From Diadema setosum (Eukaryota; Echinodermata; Echinoidea; Diadematoida; Diadematidae): DNA of 64,000 nucleotides. A model generated the notes under the pieces. It made no database searches. It was not told the origin of the DNA and saw only the letters and a program-made list of their open reading frames with translations. The DNA lies in assembly GCA_033980235.1 (NCBI GenBank), contig CM067070.1:28362627-28426626 (forward strand). Direction: 5' to 3'. Below, one piece after another: positions 49,284 through 61,076 of the stretch. Made by a program: the position numbers and the translations under genes. How positions within the stretch are numbered: the first letter of the stretch is position 1; each line of letters opens with the position of its first letter.

Positions 49284-51137
49284 TCAAACTTGTTTGAATG
49301 TTAAAAAGCTGTATGAAATTGGGTTTGTGGTAACGTTTGGTCTGTGCTCAACCACTGGCAGCGCATCCCTACAGGAGCTAGTATAATAGCCTTCAGTCTG
49401 TATAGGAAGGGATTCGTGAAGCCAGACGCAGTCTCCACGGAACATATCCCCAATGACCAGATTTTTAGATCTTTCGGTCAAGGGAGCGCCCTGATTAAAC
49501 AGAAACAAACATAAAATAAAACACCTCTAAAATAGTTCGCCAGTGACAGCCAGCAAAAGGCAAGATTTGTCATGCAGCGTGTTTCTGTGGCCACACACAG
49601 CTTGTTCCCCATGGCCATAGGCAGGACCTAAAGTACATGTGATGTATTATGTAAGTTAGCCTGACCAGACGCCGTGCGCTAGCACGCCGTTTGACGGTCT
49701 GTGATACACCAATCTACTAAACCCCTCAAACACGGCCACACAATACCAGAACTGTTGAAAATTTCTATATTCCTTTCACAAATTTTACGAATCACTCACA
49801 TGAATTGAGATGCTTGGACTATGTCCATGGCATATCAGACCATAGCGAGCCCTTATGCAACATACACTGAGCAAAAAGTCCAATCTTAACCCGGAATGCT
49901 TTGGTCATCGCTGGGCGATTCAAAATAAATCCTTCCTAGCTGTGAACGATGCAAATTGCGCAGCTAGCATTTATATGCCCACATGGTTGACAGTGCCCCC
50001 TTTGCCCATCATTTTGCAGTGCTGCGGCGACATTTCGAATCATTTCTGCAATTTCTACGATTTCTGCGGCGTACAGGATTAAAAAGGTGTCATTTTTGGT
50101 AAGTTGTGAAATATGTACACATGTATGTCAATATCGATAGCTAAATAGATAACGTTTTCATTTTACGTCGTCTGAGTAACAAAATATGGTGCAGTAAATT
50201 CAAAATAGAATCAGCGCCCCGGAATTATAAGAATAGATTACGTAGTGTCCACTCGGTACAGCCCTGTCGCGACTTACACGTAGACGTACAACTACAAGCC
50301 TACAGTTTACCCTTGTGTACAGCAACAGGGCTGTGTATAGATAGCTCCAGAGTGTAGTTTACATGTAAGTGTGTGTGGATATGTTTCGTAAACACGAGTG
50401 TGGCTGTATCCCACGACTCGCGCCATGACTCTACGTAACCTCACTCGATCGTGTGGCTGGCCTGGATGTTCTACGCGTGTGGTTGTATACACTCACTACT
50501 AGTAACTTACACTGCCTTGTCCGTCATGCTGGTGTGCTTGTGTGGGGAAATAGGCATAACGTTACTGAATTGTAATTTACAGATTTAAGTGTAACAGTTA
50601 GCTGGCTGGTGCTACTGAATGAAACTCACACCTGAACTGGTGCTATTGTTGGCCGAAATTTCAACCTCTGACTCGAGCCAAGAAAAATAAAAAAAACGTC
50701 AGTGAAGTAATACGATGCATTAAATCCCTCCTTTCGTACCTGCATATCATTGCGGCCACCAAATAAATGTCCACGATCACTGCATGATGCATGCGTTACT
50801 TCTCCTAGTTCTACTGTGTGTTTCGTCCTCGGCCGTTTTAGCCGGTTTTGCGCGAAAAATACATGTAGATATCAATCGTAAAATACATGTATAGTTTCAT
50901 GTACAAATGTTTATAAAATATACAAGGAGTACCGTGTGAAGAATAATGATTATTTGTGAAAAAGACACAAATTCACCTGAATTTTCCCTGAAGCCAAACA
51001 GATCACCTCGTCGCATCACTGCATCGGGTTGTACCGTCGGCTGCTTTGATTTCACCGTTGGTGGCGCAGTCTCTAAGGGGACGGCCGCACGGTACACTTT
51101 TCTGCCTTCTTCTTTCGCAGGATGCACAACACATGCA
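49284..51137 (-). CDS. Unrecognised gene, three 3'-terminal exons
   Basis: I do not recognise this protein. Minus-strand exons 51137-50977, 50804-50740 and 49490-49284 join in frame: phase 1 between the first two, phase 0 at the second junction. Together they encode 143 residues and a TGA at 49286-49284. Donors are CAG|GTGAAT and CAG|GTACGA; the last acceptor (TTTCTGTTTAATCAG) is good, the middle one (GTAGAACTAG) has a poor pyrimidine tract. The first exon opens after CTATAG and contains no obvious start, so a 5' exon should lie further right, possibly beyond the transposon cluster. Features: Pro/Val-rich stretch, then MRRGDLFGFREN, RGHLFGGRND, a charged NLVIGDMFRGDCVWLH block and a Tyr/Ser-rich end. 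No signal peptide or membrane helix is seen. Gene reality is inferred from frame and splice agreement alone. Confidence 0.5.
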
Positions 51138-51986
51138 CTATAGTATAGCAGTATCACAAGATACCTGTGAGATCACCCTCACACAGAGTGTCTTATAGAT
51201 CTACTTTGTTTTGTTTTATTATTTTTTATTCATTTATTTAGGCCTATTTATTACCTTGAATTACCAAGAAATGCAACACCTCCATCTTCACGTACACTGT
51301 GGATGGATTGCAAGTACGGCAGGGTTTAGGGGGCTTCGAAGGATGTCACACCGTCACATAAAATGTGCCCCCGTAAGCTATATTCCGTCGCTGTGTGTTT
51401 TTTTTTTTAACTATATGTTTAGTTACCTAGAAATTTCTTTCTACATTTTCTATAAACGCGACTCTTATACTTTTTTCTTTTAAAAGGACAAGTTCACCTT
51501 CATAGACATGTGGGTTGAGTGAATGCAGCAATATTAGTGGAACACATCAGTGAGAGTTTTAGGAAAATTGGACAACCCGGCCGTTCAAAAGTAATGAATT
51601 TTTCACGTTTCTGCTCACTCAGGGCTGGATGAGAAGACTACTATAGACCATGTGTACAACGATACAAAGTTAGAATATAGAAAATTGAACATATTTTCAT
51701 TTTTCTCGCATAACAAAAGAACACTTGACTTCTCTCTTTCAGAAGGCAGGGGGAATAATACTCCTAACATATGACAGCAACAAGTCAAAGAAATGAAGAC
51801 CTGAATATAAAAACGACCCAAGTCCAATTTTTGGCCAAATTCAGTTTGACATGGGAAATTGTAGCTTATGCATGGACTCATCTTGTGTATAAATGATAAA
51901 TCCTAATTACCCCCGGAAGTGTCTGAAATGAATGAGTTAAATCTTATATTAATGTAAGAATGAAGGACTTGGGTCATTCTTACATT

Positions 51987-52265
51987 CAGTGCCGTATATT
52001 AAGAGAGTCTGGCCAACAGAACTGCTAATTTGGACGCCATGTCGTTCCCGCGCGTATTACGCGTCACAGGATTAGCGTGTACGCTCAGACGTAACAAAAT
52101 AACTAAGCCAAATAAGGGGCAGTTAACAATGGGCATTGCGTATGAGCGCACTTCAGTAACGACATGGCGCCTGTAGATCACGGGACCAGCTTTTGACCAA
52201 TCACAAGCTTCAAAACACGTAAGCCAAAAACCGAGTTGGCCAGACTCTCTTAATATACGGCACTG
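51987..52265. mobile_element. hAT-like MITE, copy 1 (279 bp)
   Basis: Ends CAGTGCCGTATATTAAGAGA at the left and the exact inverted TCTCTTAATATACGGCACTG at the right; the inverted repeat continues through GTCTGGCCAAC. An 8-bp CTTACATT flanks both sides (51979-51986, 52266-52273). CAG ends with 8-bp target duplications are typical of hAT elements. Confidence 0.85.
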
Positions 52266-53248
52266 CTTACATTCAGTGCCGTATATTAAGAGAGTCTGGC
52301 CAACTCATAAATTGGACGCCATGTCGTTACCCAGCGTACAGTGCGCTTAAGGTTTTAGCGTGTGCGCTTGGGGGTTAGCGTTACGCGCAGGCGTCCCAAA
52401 GGCGTAAGGCACTGTGTTGCTTGACTTTTTTTTTTTCATAGAGAGAGAGAGAAAGGGTGTAGGTTGGGGGAGGGACATTCTTTCATTCCATCCATGTTGT
52501 ACAAAGCCAACAATCGTCAATCATTTTTACACTTTCAAATAGATCATTGTAGACACTGAGCACCCAGGTATCAATAGGGAAGCTGTCTAAAGGACATAAT
52601 TCTTGAATATAAATATGATATATATTTTTTTTTTTTTGCTGTAAAAATAAAAGAAGAATTCAGAGTATGCCGTGTCATACACTTTCCTAGACTGTATTCT
52701 ACATTGTATTCAGCAAGCTGTCCAGGGAACAAGAATATTGCACAACAAAATGATAAATAAATTTACAATTCTAGCAGTGCACAGGCAATAGACGAATTCC
52801 ACAGTTATTACTGCTTTGCACGTAAATAACCATCAATTACCATCCTATTTAGTACCATATAGTTATGTATTTAGTACCATATAGTTATGTATGAAACAGA
52901 CATGAAGGCCTACTAGTATGTAATCCAAAAGAAATACGCCTATGTACAATGTACAACATGAAACGTCATCGGCAAGTGCCTATTAAGGTATATGTAACTA
53001 ATGATCTCAAATTGTTTAGAAATAGTTTTTAAAAAGACCTGTAATTGAACGAAAGCACAAATACCTGGATAAGATATTATGATGATGAGGCATATCCTCA
53101 GTGACATCCGTACCAAATATAAACTATACGATCAGGACCATTTAATATATAGATATGAAATAAGTTAAAAAACAAATAAAATCGTCCAAATGGCTACCGG
53201 CATATACCTCAGCCATAAATTGTTCTCTTAGCAGGTGTACAGTAACCC

Positions 53249-53304
53249 CCCCCCCCCCCCCCAAAAAAAAAAAAAATAAATAAAAAATAAAATAAATAAA
53301 ATAA

Positions 53305-53345
<41 letters not shown>
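53249..53345. repeat. Poly-C, poly-A and AAT/TAA microsatellite block
   Basis: A C-run (53247-53262) followed by A-run, AAATAAAATA repeats and a long TAA tract (about 53306-53347). Long antisense ORFs rich in Ile, Leu or Phe here are repeat artefacts. Confidence 0.9.
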
Positions 53346-53350
<5 letters not shown>

Positions 53351-53899
53351 TAAAAAATAATAAAATAAAAAAACGCATTGATAACACCCAATAGGATTAA
53401 ACTGTGTAAATGCTACTTCAGAGTGTTAAAATACAATATCTTGGCTCTCAATTTAGTAAAGCGGTCACAGAGAAAAGTGGATTGTTGTAAAGCATGACAT
53501 GAGTCTGATTCTTCCACTTCGACGATGCTCTTGTGTGAGAATACAATAGACAGAACTTGGAGGGAAGAGATTTCTGACATCCTCTACAAAACCCCTAATT
53601 TCTCTTTGACCACTGAAGAAAATCGAATGGGGTTTTCTGTAAATAATGTGGGCAATGAGTTATAGTTTCATAACCTGAATTTCAGATTGATTGACTATTT
53701 TTAATGCGGAGAGTCCCGTTGTAATTTTTTTTTTTTTTTTTTTGGGGGGGGGGTACATACGGAAGAGTACGTCTTGACAACCTTACACGTCAGTTTCATA
53801 TACATTGTAATTGACAGAAAAAAAAATGGCATGTTTGTCATAACATATAATACGTCGAGTGTTTACTTTCCTTGAACTATGTGTGAATGGATTACTTTT

Positions 53900-54620
53900 A
53901 TTGTTTAAGAGAGCAAGTATTAAGGAATTTGAGCTTTTTTTGACTCGTCAGTTGACCTATCTATACTTCATGGCAATACCTTGAGTGGTTATTTTAGAAA
54001 TATGCAGAAAATCTTGTCATTTTACTATTTTCCCTTGACCATTGACCATCATGGCCAAAATCTTCCCCTATACGTACGCGTAACTGTGTAGTAATGATGG
54101 CATGCAAATACCGTGTTTGGTTTTAAGTTTTTGCATTGGGTAATCTCCAAGGTACGGAGGAACTGGGTGATAATATTTTAACAATAGATACTAGAATTTT
54201 AACATTTTACCTGACATTGATCCTTGACCTTTGGTCCCCTCCCATGACCCACCCCCACCCCTACTCCCCCCCCCCCCCCCCCATAAATGAATAAATGAAT
54301 AAATAAATCACAAGAGAATAGTCACCGCAGTAAGTTTTGTCTGGAAATACATGTACTCACCTTCAAAAATTGCATGTAGATATGTGGGAAATAGTAATAT
54401 TGTTTTAAGAATTTAACCATTACGTACATGATTTTGACCTTTCACTTTGAGCGTGTTTACACAAAAGTTTATAAGCTAAAGACAAAACTTCGTCCATTGA
54501 CACATGCATCTTATGTCAAACAGTTTCATTACAAACGGTGTCCAAAAAATGATTACGGAATGAAGGACAGACAGAAGGACGGACGGACGACCAAAACAAA
54601 TGCCTCAGGCTACACTTCGT
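53900..54620 (-). mobile_element. Degraded family R element, minus orientation
   Basis: Read in reverse: ATGCCTCCG-like start (AAATGCCTCAGGCTACACTTCGT at about 54598-54620 on plus is its inverted edge), a GGACGGACGG tract at 54578-54588, then TTGACC words (AGGTCA complements) at 54218-54231 and 54433-54441. Heavily decayed; boundaries approximate. Confidence 0.5.
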
Positions 54621-55249
54621 ACGTTATGGCGATGGCATACAAATGTAAATCAAAACTTGGATAGTCTGAAAGACACCGTGAGGAATCAAAAGAAAACATA
54701 TCATACAGTTTTCCCGTCGCACACTGATTTCCCACTTTTTTTTCCTTCGTTTTGGATCTGTCGGAAAGCGGTGCATCATTTACACATGAGTCAGGTGGTT
54801 CAAGCAACGCCATGCTGGGCAGGAATTTAGGCATGAAAAATCATCAGTTTTTAGCAGAAACATATCAAAATAACTTTAAAATAATATATTATATACCTTC
54901 TACTTCAATAAAGTAGACAACGGCAATGACAATTCATTATCCCCACTGCACCGTGACTGATATTGGGGATTTCCCAAAGCCAAACAAAATTAGCGCGTAG
55001 CTGCGCGTAATGAACAATGGGCACTGCGTATGAGCTTTGCTCGCGCCCGCGTGATTGACTTTGGTAACAACATGGCGCCTGTAGATCACGGGACCAGCTT
55101 TTGACCAATCACAGGCTTCAAAACACATAAGCCAAAAACCGAGTTGGCCAGACTCTCTTAATATACGGCACTGCTTACATTCATATAATAGCGCCCTCTC
55201 TCATCATTCTCTCATGCATCTCTATAACAGAATATCATGTACAATGTAT

Positions 55250-55503
55250 ATGAATCAAAGAACGACCCAAGTCCATATGAATCAAAGAACGACCCGAGTC
55301 CACCACACAAAATGGCCTCTCCACAATTAATGTAAATGTTAACTGTCATTATGTTTTAATTTGTATATACAATGTTGCCTTCCCATCACAGTTAAATACT
55401 ATAGTAGACTATTATTGGACAAATAAAAAGGATATGAAGGTTTTTTTTTTTAGTTTACTCGTAATGGTCTTCCATGGACTTGGGTCGTTCTTATATTCAT
55501 ATA
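55250..55503. mobile_element. Second AACGACCCAAGTCC MITE
   Basis: ATGAATCAAAGAACGACCC at about 55249 (twice in tandem, again at about 55276) and GGACTTGGGTCGTTCTTATA near 55476. Adjacent to the broken element of the same family. Confidence 0.65.
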
Positions 55504-55760
55504 CTCAAATGTGCACTGTATTAAAAAAGTGAAGTTTTGTGAAATTCTCTTTTTATTTTCTTTATATCGTTGCACGCATGTTACATCATACACTGTAGTG
55601 TATAGTCTTCTCATCCAGCAGTGACTGCGCAGATACTTTAGAAATTCATAACTTTTGAACGGATTGTCCGATTTTCCCCAAACTTTCACTGATGTGTTTT
55701 GCTAATATTGTTGCACTCACTCAATCCTTATGTATATGAAGGTGGGCTTGTCCTTTATCT

Positions 55761-57608
55761 AAGTCCCTAACGTGCACGGGAGGTCGGTATCACCCCTCCA
55801 ACACTCTCCCCCGCTCGGTCGCTTCACTCCTCCCCATACATGTCATATAAGGATCTCACACTGTCACATAATGTGCCCCAGTCTAGATTCCTCCCCCCCC
55901 CCCCACACACACACACACACACAAAAAGAAAAGAACGAAAAGTGCTCCGGCCCGCTTGACTGTCCTCAAGCAGCTTAGTAATAGCCTGCCGGCCGGGCCA
56001 TCTCTTCGCAGGACATTTCTCCACAAAATGCACTGAACACTTATAGGTGACGTTTTCCTAGATTATCTTCCCAGGGAGCTCCAAAAACTTCGATATGGGG
56101 ATCAATCCTACGGATATCCTAATCACTTCCCATCCTTAAATACAGGAGGTATCTATAGAAACAAGTGTATGCCTAGTGTATGGTTACCGCCGGGGGGGGG
56201 GGGGGCTTGAATTTTCATTTTGTTTTTGTGCCATAAACTGTAAAAAGGCTCACAGGAGTGCAAGCACAACGCATAGTAACAAGCGGTCAACCAGGACCTA
56301 GTGAATAAAATGCTTATATTCCAGATTCTAATATTAACTACTTTCAAGGATGGAAATGGGTTACGATTTTTATTTCTTGTCACGGGCTTTGGGAAGAAAG
56401 CCAAGAAAATGATCTCTCTATCAGAGAATTTTTTTATCTTTTTATTTATTTATTATTTTTTTTTAAAGGGAAGATATAGCAAAACGGCGTTATTATGTGT
56501 ATGAGGTCTATTTGCAGTGCATAATTGTGGCGAAATGTCATGCGAAAAGAAGCTGGCCAGGCAGGCATGCTTTGCAGCATCAACATGCAAAGCACTTTCA
56601 AAGAGCATGCGGGAGAATCGGTGAAAAACTGTAATTAACATCAGGAAGCCCAATCATTGCTACATGTATTTCTGGGCTTGGAAACTATGATCCTCTTTGT
56701 AGGCCTACTACACCCTATCTCAGGATTGTTTGCGAAATATAATGTGTGTAACCCTACAACCTTCGGGACAAAACTGAAAGACCCCATAAAATTGGGGGTC
56801 TTATTCCCGAATTAGCCCTAAAAAATACCAGTTTCCCTCAAAATTGGCGGTGCGCATGTCGTATCAATGACCATTAGTTGTCTTGAATGGGGAGGGGGTG
56901 GGGCGATATTATGATATGTTTGGTAGTTAGTGCACTTTAGTAGCTGCTTAATTCTGTCACTGGAACTCAGCATTTGAAGAAATTATTTTAATTTCCGAAT
57001 TCTGTTTGACTATCGTTGACAACACGGCATTTCTCATGGAATCAAGCGAATTGAGGAATGGAATGGGTTAGCTGGTTCATGCACAGTAAAGAGATTATGG
57101 AAAGAGATACACTTTAAGAATTATAATTTTTCAGTAAACCTATACTTAATAATAATAAATCAACGAGGTCTGCTAATCAAGATCTTTTCCACGAATGTCG
57201 TTGGCAGACTCGTTGTACATGCATACATGACACTTTATGCACGCACACAATCTAATAACTTGATACTCTATGATAAACGGAAGTGTAATGAAAAGTGTAA
57301 TATGACATTAGATGAATTGAACACAGACAAACGCACGGAAAACCACTGAAACGTCCGTTTAGTGTTTGAATTATTTCATTTATTTTTGCAGGAAGGGCTC
57401 AGGGCACCTTATTTTGTTTTTGTTTTTTTTTTTTTTTGTTTTTTTTTTGTTTGGTCATAACACTTGAAGAGTGTGCTCGCAACTCTTCACTTGTTATTCA
57501 TTCAGCCTCATGACCATTACTTTCAATGGTTCCTGTCGAGAGTAATTTAACTCTGCAACTGGAACATCAATAATCTTGGCTGCGACTAGCTGAGGAGTAA
57601 TGTCGCTT
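55761..57608. other. Intergenic, repeats and no recognised gene
   Basis: Starts with the CTCCCCCGCTCGGTCGCTTC block, then poly-C plus an AC microsatellite (55894-55922) and a poly-G run (56192-56206). The remaining AT-rich sequence shows nothing further. Confidence 0.4.
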
Positions 57609-57885
57609 AGTATTATATTGAATGGGTTAGTCAAATACCGGTTAGTGATTGGCTAAACACAGTCATGTGATGGAGGACCATTCGTTATGTTCGCCGATGG
57701 GCGAACATTCTTGTAATATTCGCCCATGGGAAAACATTTTCACATAACAAATGACAGTAAGTTCTAAGGCCTATAGGAGGCACAAAGGCATGCGTATAAC
57801 AGCGAGTGATCGTGTGCGTTGTGCTGGTGGTGTTATCGTTGACGTATTTGACGTAATTGACTAACCCATATAATATAACAGATGA
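57609..57885. mobile_element. Fold-back element, ATTATATTGAATGGGTTAGTCA ends
   Basis: GTATTATATTGAATGGGTTA with GTCAA at the left mirrors TTGAC with TAACCCATATAATATAAC at the right. An inner hairpin uses CGTTATGTTCGCCGATGGGC and CGCCCATGGG with CATAACAAATG. Confidence 0.6.
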
Positions 57886-57947
57886 TGACTTTTGTTGTCG
57901 GGAACATGTACCAAACGGTCCACCTTCAGGGGTTGAAATGTTATTTT

Positions 57948-57994
57948 GGGAGGTTATAAGTCCGTGGACTTCGTCTCGGGACTTATAACCTCCC
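57948..57994. repeat. 16-bp perfect inverted repeat
   Basis: GGGAGGTTATAAGTCC (57948-57963) and GGACTTATAACCTCCC (57979-57994), 15-bp spacer. The surrounding CAGGGGTTGAAATG and CATTTCAAACCCTTCGG extend it imperfectly. Confidence 0.85.
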
Positions 57995-58203
57995 TGAAAA
58001 GCATTTCAAACCCTTCGGGTGTAACATTCGGTATAATATTATGTTCCCTCCCCGCCAGTCATCATCTACATAATATTTACAACACTGAAAAAGTTTCCAT
58101 AATAACCTACATCATATTTTCATGCAACGGAGCAAAATATGGAAAAAGATATGCACGCAAGTCTAATCAAGGGAAACAATAATATCGAAAAGGTTATACG
58201 GTA

Positions 58204-58734
58204 CACTGTAAAAACATGGGTGTTAGATTTAACACCACGGGTGTTAAATCTAACACCGATCAAACTTCAATAAAGGACCACACCCACAGGTGTTAAAAAT
58301 GCGCTGTGATGGTGTTGAAAAGTGTTCACCTGACACTTCGTGGTGTTAATTTGACACTGTACCAGGTGTTATTTTGACACTGTACTGGTGTTAATTAAAA
58401 AATGACACCACATGGTGTTGATTTGATACTTGTTGGTGTTAATATCAATGGTTTAACACCCGTCCAGCTTCAATAAGGGACCACACCAGCTGGTGTTACT
58501 TTGGTGTAAAATTATTTTCACATTTTTTCAAAAATCTAGTATTTTAATGTAAAATTCTTGATCGTCTTGTTTAAATTAAAAATCAACAAGAAGTGCAGTT
58601 ACTAAGAAACTCTTCAAAAAACAGTTTAAAATTTGGAAATGACACCCGGGGGTGTTAATTTAACACCATAAATGAGCACCGAAAATTTAACACCAGCTCG
58701 GTGTTCACTATTTAACACCGGACTTTTTGCAGTG
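58204..58734. mobile_element. TA-flanked element composed of GGTGTTAAATTTAACACC words
   Basis: TA-CACTGTAAAAACATGGGTG at the left and CCGGACTTTTTGCAGTG-TA at the right. Between them GGTGTTA and TAACACC recur over a dozen times, often as head-to-head palindromes, and AACTTCAATAA(A/G)GGACCACACC occurs twice. No coding capacity. Confidence 0.75.
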
Positions 58735-58916
58735 TATCAAAGAACACGACGGTCTTCTCTAAAGCTTTGATGTTAAGCATTGTTTCATAATAGAATAATT
58801 AGCCAAACAGACGGTCACACACTGATGTGTCCTTGTGCTTTATTTTTGTAGATGTTTAAAGTGCTTTTATACTAGCGGGCATATCTCTTAGAATAAAATT
58901 ACGAAAAGCACAGTAG

Positions 58917-58946
58917 AATACAATACAATACAATACAATACAATAT
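58917..58946. repeat. AATAC pentanucleotide microsatellite
   Basis: Five to six tandem copies of ATACA/CAATA. Confidence 0.85.
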
Positions 58947-59761
58947 TTTTTATACAAAGCAACACAATGCAATTAATATAATAATCTATATAAATACAAA
59001 TACAACAGGTATATCATTTCAAATCCGTCGAAAGAAATAAAGTAAATGCAGATCCAGATATTGCCAAGCATGGTTTACAATACTCAAATTACAATACTCA
59101 AAATGCCAATCAGCTGCTATTCATTACAATAACTACATGTATACAAATCGTGACAGGTCATGATGTCAACTTATTAAGGCTGTTCAGGAGAGTCTCCAGG
59201 AGGGAAATGTAATATTCCATATCTTTGTTGTGCGACATCAAGTGAGTTTTGGTGTTTGCAAATGCATTGTTCGCATCCTTATCTTTTAATTTTATTCACA
59301 ATAAAACATTATTGAATATGTATACACGTGTATTCTGTTATATACAAGGCAACATTCAAGTACAACACAAGTTTAATACATATGCCTATTGATTATTAAC
59401 GAATAACATTCCTGTAGTTGCATGACTTGTCTTGTTCTGTACTTTTATATACATGTATTCATGCTCCCTCTTTACCACCATGAAACATGTAAAACGGTGC
59501 AATTGTGTACAATTTATTGCGAACAAAGTGAACACAGTGTATGCTTGTGTAACTGCATATATACAATTCAGTGCAATCCAAACGTATTTCTGATATTCCT
59601 TACTCACATCATCATTGAAGATCACATTGTTCATTCAGTGAACTCCCCGAGTTTTTGACCATTTTGCTTGAAATTTGGCTGAAGGGACTCCTATAGTATG
59701 AAGATGTGCAAACTTAATCTTTCGTCATTGTTGAACGTGTTTCCATGGGAACAGTATTTTT

Positions 59762-61076
59762 ATGCCTCCGCCACGTAGTGGTGCCGGAGGCATTATGTTT
59801 TCGGGTTGTCCGTCCGTCCGTACGTACGTACGTCCGTCCACTTTCGTTTAAGCGATAACTTGAGTAATATTTACTGGAATTTTACCAAACTTGGTCCAAG
59901 TATGAAGTATGATGGGGCAATGATTTGATTAGATTTTAGGTGAAATCGGCGAAAGGTCAAAGGTCAAGGTCAAATCATGAAATTTATCCGTTTACGCGAT
60001 AACTCAAGACCGTATGGAGCAAATTTCACCAAACTTTGTTGGAGGATGATGTAAGATGGGGTAATTACTTGATTAGTTTTTCAGTGAAATCGGACAGAGG
60101 TCAAAGGTCAAAGATCAAGGTCAAATCCTAAAATTTATCTGTTTACGTGATAACTCAAAACTGGATGAAGCAGCTTTCACCAAACTTGGTCCAAGGATGA
60201 TGTATGATGGGACAATTAGTTGAGTAGATTTTAGTGACATTGACAAGAGGTCAAAGGTCAAAAGGTCGAGGTCAAATGCTAAAAATGTTGCTATTTCCCC
60301 CATATCTATGCAATGCCCGCAGTTATTTTCTTGAAACTTAGTGTAGACATGTACTACTGCATAAAGATTCTCCAGAGAGAGTTTCATGTCATAAGGTCAA
60401 AGGTCAAAAGGTCAAAGGTTAGGTAAAAACGTTGCAATATCACTTTTCTCGCAAATGGTTCAATGTATCTTCATGGAACTTGGTACATACATGCATGTAC
60501 TGACTGGCAGGGATTATCTAGGGAATTTAGGGGTCATGGGGCAATAGTCAGGAGGTCAAAGGTCAAGGTCAACTCCTCAAAATGTTACTATTTCCCTCAT
60601 ATACTAGTATATGCAATGATGGCATTATTAGTTTTAAAATTTAATATATGTACATGTATTACTTAATGGAGATTCTCTTGGAAATTTCCAGCCAGAAGGT
60701 CAAAGGTCAAAGGTTAAGGGTCAAAGGTTAGGTTTAGATGTAAAAAAAAAGATATATTTTGTACTGTAATTACACTCTTTCTTCATACCTTGAAAATTAT
60801 ACTCAATGCATAAACTTATAATAAAGTCGGTCAGAAGTCCAGTAAAAGTTTTCAATTCCCCAAATATGTGTACCTGCTCTCTTTAATAGACAATTATAGC
60901 AAACCCAGTTCGTGGAAAGTGAACATTCAAGATATTTCTGATAAACCTGTTATTTCGATATTTTGCCAGTTATGTGAAACTGTCATCACACATTGTGAAG
61001 ACATTGTACTATACACCTATTGGGAGAATCATGCATTATGGCGGAGGCATCAGTCGCCGTAGCGACATTTCTAGTT
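59762..61076 (+). mobile_element. ATGCCTCCGCC-family element (family R, copy 3)
   Basis: Starts ATGCCTCCGCCACGTAGTGG, CGGAGGCAT, then a CCGTCCGT/ACGT tract (59808-59838). AGGTCA clusters near 59954-59972, 60089-60123, 60250-60272, 60393-60420, 60554-60570 and 60697-60730. Ends ATTATGGCGGAGGCAT, GTCGCCGTAGCGAC, TTTCTAGTT; TATTTTT flanks both ends. Confidence 0.85.

Larger units (their letters stand above)
52274..55173. mobile_element. hAT-like MITE, copy 2, expanded to 2.9 kb by internal insertions
   Basis: Same ends as copy 1, flanked by CTTACATT at 52266-52273 and 55174-55181. Copy 1-like sequence covers 52274 to about 52425 and about 54960 to 55173 (CATGGCGCCTGTAGATCACG, GACCAGCTTTTGACCAATCA). 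The middle holds poly-C/AAT microsatellites and a decayed family R copy. Confidence 0.8.
51802..55195. mobile_element. MITE with TGAATATAA-AACGACCCAAGTCC ends, interrupted in its right terminal repeat
   Basis: The left end (51802) reads TGAATATAAAAACGACCC then AAGTCC. The right end GGACTTGGGTCATTCTTACATTCATATA is recovered by joining 51963-51986 to 55182-55189 across the two hAT-like copies. A sister element with the same ends occupies about 55250-55503. Confidence 0.65.
51483..55760. mobile_element. Family P palindromic MITE (copy 2) split by about 3.7 kb of nested insertions
   Basis: The left half (51483-about 51798) starts AAAGGACAAGTTCACCTTCA. The right half (about 55505-55760) ends AAGGTGGGCTTGTCCTTT and contains AACGGATTGTCCGATTTTCC. 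Aligned to the intact copy at 15829-16373, the halves meet near an AAATG word at both break edges. Confidence 0.8.

Noticed and set aside
49855..50082. 75-codon plus-strand frame with Cys and Phe richness
   Set aside because: No supporting splice sites, no recognised motif, and it lies in an intron of the proposed minus-strand gene.
49284..51137. Direct splice from exon ending 50977 to exon starting 49490
   Set aside because: Phases disagree (1 versus 0) and the join would read a stop after a few codons; the 65-nt exon at 50740-50804 resolves the frame.
53142..53391. Ile/Leu/Phe-rich minus-strand frames that look like membrane helices
   Set aside because: They translate the TAA/AAT and poly-C/poly-A tract.
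58204..58734. CRISPR-like or regulatory repeat array
   Set aside because: Unit spacing is irregular, words are palindromic, and TA-flanked inverted ends mark it as a transposable element.
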